Assembly: GCA_027592485.1 (NCBI GenBank)
Contig: JAQCKL010000097.1
Span: forward strand, 1 to 10,954
Source of the DNA: Cyanobacteriota bacterium
GTDB lineage: Bacteria; Cyanobacteriota; Cyanobacteriia; Phormidesmidales; Phormidesmidaceae
DNA length: 10,954 nucleotides
Direction: 5' to 3'
Shown here piece after piece: positions 6,824 to 10,954 of this stretch (positions are counted from its first letter, which is position 1; each line of letters opens with the position of its first letter). Position numbers and translations under genes: made by a program. Under the pieces are notes generated by a model. The model worked only from the letters and a program-made list of their open reading frames with translations, made no database searches and was not told the DNA's origin.

Positions 6824-6995
6824 GCAGTTAATCGACAGCAGCTGTCTCTTGACAAAAAGTGAACCCGAATTGACTCACCATATTTTACAATCCTTAACTT
6901 CCGATGCGTCATTTAGTTTAAACCGGTTTGAATCTGCAAGAATGTCACCAAAGTTTCACTCCTGCCTTTAGAAGACTCTAACACTGGCCCTTTTT
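6824..6995. promoter_or_regulatory. Divergent promoter region of the exported-protein and SLH genes
   Basis: This AT-rich 172-base gap must hold promoters for both flanking genes. It contains TTGACA at 6849-6854, TTGACT at 6870-6875 and TACAAT at 6886-6891, but no pair has the standard 16-18 base spacing, so I assign no exact promoter. Leftward, TAAAAT at about 6890-6885 is a possible -10 for the exported-protein gene. Two palindromes are present: GACAGCAGCTGTC (6834-6846) and an imperfect one centred on AAACCGGTTT (6917-6932). Confidence 0.5.
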
Positions 6996-8018
6996 ATGTC
7001 TAATCAGGTTCCTCAACCCCAACCACCTGCTGATCGTGACGATGAGTGGGTGGCTGTTGTCATTGCCTTAGGTGCGCTGGCAGGTCTCTTGGGATGGACC
7101 GTTTTTCAATCCCCGTGGTTGCAGGATGCCCAGCCCAGGCTGCAGAGCCGTCAACTCACTGAGCAGGAGAATTTACCCACAAAGCCCCGTGGGGAATCGC
7201 CAACACCTCCTCCCCTAGAGTCCTTACGCAATCAAGCTGAGGTACAGCGCCAATCTTTACCGACAGGCAAAGGGCCGGACGATAGCGGAGGCGAGGGTAC
7301 GGCGGCAACCGACGAGTCATCCCCTCTTGCGATCACTAACGCCTCTGAGCCACAGCCAGAACCGAGGTCTCCTCAGCAGTCTTTAACCGTGCCTGCCCCT
7401 TCAGTGCCACTATCAGAAAACGGTGCTGACAGTACATCCACGCCCCTGACTCCCCCTTTAGTTTTTTCAGATCTACCCTCCGATTACTGGGCCAAGCCTT
7501 ACATTGATGCCCTGACCACGCGGGGTATCTTGGCGGGTTTCCCCGACGGCACCTTTGGGCCTGATCAAGCCATGACCCGAGCGGAATTGGCCGCGCAACT
7601 CGCCAACGCGTTTGAGTTGCCTATTCGCAGTGATGCCCCATCGGCCTTTGTCGATATACCGGCTAACTATTGGGCTACAGGCGGTATTCAAAAGGCGGTG
7701 ATGACCGGTTTTATGAAAGGCTATCCGAATGCGGTGTTTCAGCCTGAACAAACCGTGCCTCGGGTGCAGGTCATTGCCGCGATCGCTGCCGGACTGCAGC
7801 TCCAACCGGCGGATACGGTAGCGCTCTCTCAGTACCAAGACCAAGCTGAGATTCCAGGATGGGCACAGGAAAAAATTGCGGCGGCGATTGCCGCTGGCAT
7901 CATCACCAGTCAATCCAATCAAACCGAGTTACGTCCCAATCAACCGGCTACTCGGGCCGAAGTGGCCGCAATGCTCTATCGCGCTCTGATTTACCTCGGG
8001 GAGCTACCGGCAGAATAA
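6996..8018 (+). CDS. Membrane-anchored protein with three SLH domains
   Basis: The 340-residue protein has an acidic N-terminus, one transmembrane helix (about 18-37, WVAVVIALGALAGLLGWTVF), a disordered linker rich in Pro, Ser and Gln (about 45-155), and three S-layer-homology repeats at about 157-209, 218-268 and 280-334. The first repeat is canonical (FSDLPSDYWA, then GFPDGTFGPDQAMTRAELA). The second keeps FVDIPANYWA and GYPNAVFQPEQTVPR. The third is more divergent but ends in a good TRAEVAAML. SLH domains bind peptidoglycan-linked polymers, so the protein probably ties the inner membrane to the cell wall. Cyanobacteria have many such proteins, but the usual porin barrel (OprB type) is absent here. 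No strong ribosome binding site precedes the ATG. Domain calls are sure; the role is inferred. Confidence 0.9.
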   Translation: MSNQVPQPQPPADRDDEWVAVVIALGALAGLLGWTVFQSPWLQDAQPRLQSRQLTEQENLPTKPRGESPTPPPLESLRNQAEVQRQSLPTGKGPDDSGGEGTAATDESSPLAITNASEPQPEPRSPQQSLTVPAPSVPLSENGADSTSTPLTPPLVFSDLPSDYWAKPYIDALTTRGILAGFPDGTFGPDQAMTRAELAAQLANAFELPIRSDAPSAFVDIPANYWATGGIQKAVMTGFMKGYPNAVFQPEQTVPRVQVIAAIAAGLQLQPADTVALSQYQDQAEIPGWAQEKIAAAIAAGIITSQSNQTELRPNQPATRAEVAAMLYRALIYLGELPAE

Positions 8019-8051
8019 ACTGTATGCCGTTGGCAGGATCAGTGTTAAGTA

Positions 8052-8073
8052 CCGACCCGTCTCAACGGGTTGG
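8052..8073 (+). terminator. Hairpin downstream of the SLH gene
   Basis: CCGACCCGT (8052-8060) pairs with ACGGGTTGG (8065-8073), with one G-T wobble, around a CTCA loop, 34 bases after the SLH stop. It is not followed by a T-run, so it may stabilise the 3' end or be a weak terminator. Confidence 0.35.
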
Positions 8074-8199
8074 GACTGACTCAAATTCAGCGCTTGGTAT
8101 CCGGTGATTTCCAGAACAGTCAAGACTCTATTGGCTTTGACCTGTTCCCTCAGGGAGCTGCAATTAGCAAATATCCTAAGTCCACCAGTTGCTGAGGAG

Positions 8200-8219
8200 G
8201 GGCGCAAGGGGTTGTGCCC
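8200..8219 (+). repeat. Short inverted repeat in the gene-free region
   Basis: GGGCGCAA (8200-8207) pairs with TTGTGCCC (8212-8219), with one non-Watson-Crick position, around a GGGG loop. No role can be assigned. Confidence 0.3.
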
Positions 8220-8368
8220 TGCGACAGCGGGATACTGTTATTCTGACTGTCCCTAAGCTCACGGCAGCATTGCCGACTTGAGCGTAATTTGCCTAGGGCA
8301 GTTGCCAAGGAAGAATTTACCCGCATTATAGGGCGGCTTTAGCCAGACCCTTGGCTTGATGGCCACAA

Positions 8369-8401
8369 GGTATCAACGATACCCGCCCCTACGGGTATCG
8401 T
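8369..8401 (-). terminator. Strong hairpin with an alternative pairing partner after the coiled-coil gene
   Basis: ACGATACCCG (8376-8385) pairs exactly with CGGGTATCGT (8392-8401) around a 6-base loop, 16 bases beyond the stop of the leftward coiled-coil gene. The same GATACC segment can instead pair with GGTATC at 8369-8374. The leftward strand has no clean T-run after the stem; the rightward strand has TCCTTTC. It probably ends or stabilises the coiled-coil transcript, and may also end transcripts from the left. Confidence 0.5.
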
Positions 8402-8417
8402 CCTTTCTGGAAACCGC

Positions 8418-8957
8418 CTAGGGCGTGCCAAAACCTGGGAGCGTCACTTGGCCAAAGCTAGGCAAATCAAGTTCCTGGGTTCGACGGGTCCGCACAGCCA
8501 AGCGATAGCTGACACTTTGCAGTTCGGCTTGGAGTTGACGGTTTTCTTGCTGAAGGTGGCTAACCCGTTGGCGAACCGTGTCCAAACGCTCAGCAAATTT
8601 TTGTCGATAGACCTTGGGCAGTTCTTGGACGACCTGCTCTAACATGCGGGTGCGATCGGTCAGCTCCTGAACAGTCTGCCGCAGCTGTAGGGTTTCAGTG
8701 TTGCGATCGTCAAGCTGCTCCTGATAGAACGCAACCTGTTGTTCAACACCGCGCAACTGCTCTCGCAAGCCCCGAACCTCGGCTTGATGCTGCTCAGAGG
8801 TCACTGGGCTGGGCATGAAGCCCGTGTTGCCTTTGACAAGGCGAAAGAGCTCCTGGGAGAGTTGCTGTACGAGTTCATCTCGCATCTGCAACTCATCTTG
8901 CAACCGCACCACTTCAACCTGAGTGGATGAGTAGGATGGATTTACCGCCTGCGTCAC
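8418..8957 (-). CDS. Coiled-coil protein of unknown function
   Basis: I do not recognise a named family. The 179-residue protein is dominated by Gln, Glu, Arg and Leu. Heptad-like stretches run from about 14-42 and 55-157, separated by a short break (GNTGFMPSPVTS, 43-54), and it ends in a Pro/Gly-rich tail (LPSFGQVTLPGFGTP, 165-179). There is no signal peptide, transmembrane segment or cysteine, so it should be cytosolic, probably oligomeric, and a scaffold or structural partner. The start is GTG, chosen because TGGAG lies 7 bases upstream and no ATG sits nearby. It lies downstream of rpsF on the same strand, but a strong terminator separates them and it has its own candidate promoter at 9030-9058. 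The tail could be a docking peptide, by inference only. Confidence 0.75.
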   Translation of the reverse strand: MTQAVNPSYSSTQVEVVRLQDELQMRDELVQQLSQELFRLVKGNTGFMPSPVTSEQHQAEVRGLREQLRGVEQQVAFYQEQLDDRNTETLQLRQTVQELTDRTRMLEQVVQELPKVYRQKFAERLDTVRQRVSHLQQENRQLQAELQSVSYRLAVRTRRTQELDLPSFGQVTLPGFGTP

Positions 8958-8964
8958 AGCGCTA

Positions 8965-8969
8965 CTCCA
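8965..8969 (-). promoter_or_regulatory. Ribosome binding site deciding the GTG start of the coiled-coil gene
   Basis: Read leftward, TGGAG lies 7 bases before the GTG at 8957-8955. This spacing supports the GTG as the true start. Confidence 0.65.
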
Positions 8970-9029
8970 GAATTCAAAACAAAATCGTCAAACCGCCAAT
9001 GCACACCTGAACCGGCCTGTATTGCCGCT

Positions 9030-9058
9030 ATTGTAGCACCACTTAATATAAGTGGCAT
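9030..9058 (-). promoter_or_regulatory. Candidate promoter of the coiled-coil gene with an internal palindrome
   Basis: Read leftward, ATGCCA (9058-9053, 4 of 6 matches to TTGACA) and TACAAT (9035-9030, 5 of 6 matches to TATAAT) are separated by exactly 17 bases. Most of the spacer and the end of the -35 box are occupied by the exact palindrome CCACTTA-ATA-TAAGTGG (9039-9055). A repressor bound there would block the promoter. The leader to the GTG start would be about 65 bases. Confidence 0.45.
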
Positions 9059-9076
9059 CAATTTATGGGGATGAGC

Positions 9077-9124
9077 AAAAAAATAATCTTCATTGTTGCA
9101 AAATCCTAACAACGAAGATTATTT
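9077..9124 (-). terminator. Intrinsic terminator of rpsF
   Basis: AATAATCTTCATTGTT (9082-9097) pairs with AACAACGAAGATTATT (9108-9123) with one imperfect position, and the stem can gain one more pair (9081 with 9124). Read leftward, seven T residues (9083-9077) overlap and follow the stem foot. It lies 31 bases beyond the rpsF stop and separates rpsF from the coiled-coil gene. Confidence 0.9.
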
Positions 9125-9154
9125 AAAACACAGGCCTAATCGACCTAGAGAGGC

Positions 9155-9523
9155 TTATGCCGCTCCTGGTGGCGGTGTAGAAGGGGCGTCAGTGGTTGCC
9201 GATGCTTCTAAATCAACTTCGATTTCCTCGTCGATGTCTTGTTTGATGGTCAAATAGCGCAAGACATTCTCACTCAACCGCATTGCCCGCTCTAGGGGCG
9301 CAACGGCTTTGCCTGGGCCAGTGTAATTCATCTGGATATAGATGCCTTCACGATGCTTCTGGATGTCGTAGGCAAGGCGACGCTTACCCCGATGTTGGGT
9401 TTCCAGAATTTCTGCACCCTGTTCTTGAATAATGTTTTGATACTGACCGATCGCTTCATCGACGATTTCTTCACCTAAGTCAGGCCGAAGAATATACATC
9501 GTCTCGTACATGAACTGACCCAT
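9155..9523 (-). CDS. rpsF: 30S ribosomal protein S6
   Basis: S6 binds 16S rRNA together with S18 in the platform of the small subunit. The 122-residue protein starts with the typical YETMYILRPDLGEE (6-19), then shows the conserved RGKRRLAYDI (45-54) and YLTIKQD (90-96). The acidic and Pro/Ala-rich tail after about residue 100 is variable in the family. The ATG is set by a strong AAGGAG 5 bases upstream. rpsR and ssb, partners in many bacteria, are not adjacent. The gene ends in a strong terminator, and the divergent neighbour encodes an FAH-family enzyme, so rpsF is probably transcribed alone. Confidence 0.97.
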   Translation of the reverse strand: MGQFMYETMYILRPDLGEEIVDEAIGQYQNIIQEQGAEILETQHRGKRRLAYDIQKHREGIYIQMNYTGPGKAVAPLERAMRLSENVLRYLTIKQDIDEEIEVDLEASATTDAPSTPPPGAA

Positions 9524-9528
9524 GGGGA

Positions 9529-9534
9529 CTCCTT
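9529..9534 (-). promoter_or_regulatory. Strong ribosome binding site of rpsF
   Basis: Read leftward, AAGGAG lies 5 bases before the ATG at 9523. It fixes the first of two close Met codons (M1, not M5) as the start. Confidence 0.8.
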
Positions 9535-9664
9535 ATGGACAAGTGGCTTTTGCTACAGCTTCTGCAGGGATCCTCAAGATCTAATAAGAATGGCTTTATC
9601 AGAACCTGCTGATATGCAAGCAGTAAGCTAAAAGCAAGGATTTACAATCATACCAGGTATTTTC

Positions 9665-9669
9665 AAGGA
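9665..9669 (+). promoter_or_regulatory. Ribosome binding site of the FAH-family gene
   Basis: AAGGA lies 5 bases before the ATG at 9675 and confirms this start. Confidence 0.75.
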
Positions 9670-9674
9670 TCCCT

Positions 9675-10451
9675 ATGGCGCAACGCTTCGTCCGAGTTCA
9701 GTCACAATCGGGGCAACTCCACTATGGTTTGCTTCAGCCTGACTACAGTGTGCAGGTGTTAGATGCGCCCCCTTGGTTACAAGGCCAAGTCACCGATGTA
9801 GAACTTGTGGCAGATGCCTATCAGCTCATGGCTCCTTGTGCCCCGTCCAAAGTGATTGCGGTGGGCAAAAACTACGCGGCCCATGCGGCTGAGATGGGGG
9901 GAGAGTTGCCGGAGGAACCGCTGCTGTTCATGAAACCATCCACGGCAGTCACGTCTCATTTGGCACCCGTGTTTTATCCTCCCCAGTCCCAGCAAGTGGA
10001 CTATGAAGGGGAGTTGGCGCTGGTGATTGGCGATCGCTGCGTCGATTGTTCGGAGGCGGAGGCCAGTGAAAAGATTTGGGGCTATACCATCGCTAATGAC
10101 ATCACTGCGAGGGATCTACAGCGACGGGATAGCCAGTGGGTCCGGGCTAAGGGATTTGATTCCTTTTGTCCCCTCGGCCCTTGGATTGTGCGCGAGTTGA
10201 GCCCTGAGGCCCAGATTCAGACTGTTCTCAACGATCGCGAAGCACCGGTACAAATGGGGTCCATCGCTGACATGATTTTCAAACCCGCAGTTTTAGTGGC
10301 CTATATCAGCCAAATCATGACCCTACTGCCCGGAGATGTGATTTTGACCGGCACCCCTGAAGGGGTCGGGCCATTGCAAATTGGCGATCGCGTCCGGGTC
10401 AAAATCGAAGGCATTGGCGCTTTGGAAAACACGATCAAACCCCGTATCTAG
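9675..10451 (+). CDS. Fumarylacetoacetate hydrolase (FAH) family enzyme, FAHD1-like
   Basis: This cytosolic metal-dependent enzyme cleaves or decarboxylates a beta-diketo acid. Likely substrates are acylpyruvates or oxaloacetate, as for FAHD1 relatives. Visible motifs are KVIAVGKNYAAHAAEM (59-74), LFMKPSTAV (84-92), the metal-binding DYEGELALVIG (109-119, ligands Glu111 and Glu113), ANDITARDLQ (140-149, ligand Asp142), KGFDSFCPLGPW (159-170) and GDVILTGTPEGVGP (220-233). The 258 residues fit the family; residues 1-57 form the variable N-terminal part. No pathway neighbour is present that would specify the substrate, so older names such as hydroxyhepta-dienedioate isomerase should not be taken literally. 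It is divergent from rpsF and convergent with the Tic20-like gene, with a shared hairpin between. Confidence 0.92.
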   Translation: MAQRFVRVQSQSGQLHYGLLQPDYSVQVLDAPPWLQGQVTDVELVADAYQLMAPCAPSKVIAVGKNYAAHAAEMGGELPEEPLLFMKPSTAVTSHLAPVFYPPQSQQVDYEGELALVIGDRCVDCSEAEASEKIWGYTIANDITARDLQRRDSQWVRAKGFDSFCPLGPWIVRELSPEAQIQTVLNDREAPVQMGSIADMIFKPAVLVAYISQIMTLLPGDVILTGTPEGVGPLQIGDRVRVKIEGIGALENTIKPRI

Positions 10452-10476
10452 CCTGCTGTTTCCCCCAAATAATTAA

Positions 10477-10503
10477 GGCTTAACCCACAAAGTGGGTTAA
10501 GCC
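10477..10503 (-). terminator. Perfect 12-bp hairpin between convergent genes
   Basis: GGCTTAACCCAC (10477-10488) pairs exactly with GTGGGTTAAGCC (10492-10503) around an AAA loop. Read leftward, it is followed by the T-rich TTAATTATTT, making it a good terminator for the Tic20-like gene. Read rightward, only a weak CTCTTT follows about 9 bases later, so it may also serve the FAH-family gene less efficiently. Confidence 0.8.
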
Positions 10504-10553
10504 CTGACACTACTCTTTAAGCATCCGTGCATCTATCAACACTGATCGAAAGC

Positions 10554-10954
10554 CTACCGAACCTGCATATGAACGGCTTCGGACAGGGTCGGAATTTCGG
10601 CATAGCGGCCTAAGGCCGTTTGGGTAACGCAATAGGCGACCGCCGCTAATATCCCTAACACCACCACATTGAGCAGGGTGTCCAAAATCAGGCCAGCACC
10701 TAGGGCAGGTTGCAAGATGAGACTCAAAATCATCTGGCCGACAATTAAGAGGATATCCAGCAAGATCGCTTGCATGGTGTTAAAGCGAATGAAACGGCTG
10801 ATATTGCTATTACGCACCACCAGGGACAAGAGCAAGATGAACACAATCAGGCCCGCAAAGGGAAACCCCGTGTAAATGCGAATCAGCGGTGACAGCGGCA
10901 CCAAAATCAGAGTGAAAACCGGAAACTGCGCAAACAGGCCGATCCCGAAGCGCA
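10554..10954 (-). CDS. Tic20-like membrane protein, 5' end outside the window
   Basis: The frame runs open to the right edge, so the start is not visible; the first Met-type codon inside the window (TTG at 10904) is internal. The visible 133 residues include FAQFPVFTLILVPLSPLI near the edge, FPFAGLIVFILLLSLVV, the highly conserved ISRFIRFNTMQAILLDI, and further hydrophobic helices, giving about four membrane segments. This is the pattern of Tic20/Ycf60, whose chloroplast member is part of the inner-envelope protein import machinery. In cyanobacteria the protein lies in the plasma membrane and its role is not well settled. It is convergent with the FAH-family gene and ends in a strong hairpin. 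Confidence 0.9.
   Translation of the reverse strand, partial: RFGIGLFAQFPVFTLILVPLSPLIRIYTGFPFAGLIVFILLLSLVVRNSNISRFIRFNTMQAILLDILLIVGQMILSLILQPALGAGLILDTLLNVVVLGILAAVAYCVTQTALGRYAEIPTLSEAVHMQVR

Larger units (their letters stand above)
8019..8417. other. 399-base gene-free region rich in hairpins
   Basis: No gene can be supported. The region lies between the end of the rightward SLH gene and the end of the leftward coiled-coil gene. It holds three hairpins, at 8052-8073, 8200-8219 and 8376-8401. A weak rightward promoter-like pair, TTGCCA (8302-8307) and CATTAT (8324-8329) with a 16-base spacer, is followed by compact inverted repeats, so a small RNA is conceivable but unproven. Confidence 0.5.
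9524..9674. promoter_or_regulatory. Divergent promoter region of rpsF and the FAH-family gene
   Basis: The 151-base gap must drive both genes. TACAAT at 9643-9648 is a possible rightward -10 box, 27 bases before the ATG at 9675, but no convincing -35 precedes it. For rpsF, the AT-rich leftward stretch near 9580-9595 is the most likely -10 area. CTGCT (9607-9611) and AGCAG (9620-9624) form a small inverted repeat. None is decisive. Confidence 0.4.

Noticed and set aside
6849..6891. Promoter formed by TTGACA and TACAAT upstream of the SLH gene
   Set aside because: The spacing is 31 bases (10 bases from the second TTGACT), neither compatible with a standard promoter.
7473..7922. 149-codon leftward frame opposite the SLH repeats
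   Set aside because: The plus-strand SLH repeats are unmistakable, so the reverse frame is a shadow.
8019..8417. tRNA, 6S RNA, SRP RNA or tmRNA in the long gene-free stretch
   Set aside because: No cloverleaf, TPsiC-like box, or conserved core of these RNAs is visible.
1..10954. CRISPR array, insertion sequence, phage genes or a defence system
   Set aside because: No regularly spaced repeats, transposase, integrase or effector domains are seen; the intact genes look like ordinary cyanobacterial chromosome.

Overview
The window looks like a chromosomal housekeeping segment from a cyanobacterium. The evidence is nine exact copies of the palindrome GCGATCGC (HIP1, the hallmark repeat of many cyanobacterial genomes; about one per 1.2 kb here), a Tic20-type membrane protein, a membrane-anchored SLH-domain protein of cyanobacterial style, and an EF-G that I recognise as the Synechocystis Slr1463 type. 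I see no phage, transposase, CRISPR, tRNA or rRNA.

Layout from left to right. (1) 1-445 is the C-terminal half of a GGDEF (diguanylate cyclase) domain whose upstream half is missing or scrambled, so it is probably a broken gene. (2) 446-636 is a spacer with two strong hairpins that end the leftward transcript. (3) 637-2721 is a leftward fusA (EF-G) standing apart from rpsL, rpsG and tuf. (4) 2722-3227 is a 506-base divergent control region with AT-rich palindromes and a terminator-like hairpin in the fusA leader. (5) 3228-4007 is a rightward ROK-family glucokinase, probably polyphosphate-dependent. Its stop codon overlaps that of (6), a leftward thioredoxin-fold DUF255/YyaL protein at 4004-6073. 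(7) 6113-6823 is a leftward exported protein with two SmpA/BLIP-like repeats, 39 bases upstream of the DUF255 gene and probably co-transcribed with it. (8) 6824-6995 is a divergent promoter region with two palindromes. (9) 6996-8018 is a rightward membrane-anchored protein with three SLH repeats. (10) 8019-8417 is gene-free and rich in hairpins. (11) 8418-8957 is a leftward coiled-coil protein of unknown function with a GTG start and an operator-like palindrome in its promoter. (12) 9155-9523 is a leftward rpsF with a strong terminator. (13) 9675-10451 is a rightward fumarylacetoacetate-hydrolase family enzyme. (14) 10554 to the right edge is a leftward Tic20-like gene, cut by the window end.

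The genes do not form one pathway. Two encode translation components (EF-G, ribosomal protein S6), two are central-metabolism enzymes (glucokinase, FAH-family hydrolase), and the rest concern the cell envelope or are uncharacterised. The most interesting points are regulatory or structural: a probable redox cysteine pair in EF-G, a possible attenuator in its leader, an exact palindrome inside the promoter of the coiled-coil gene, competing hairpins at 8369-8401, and the broken GGDEF gene. I found no convincing new multi-gene system.
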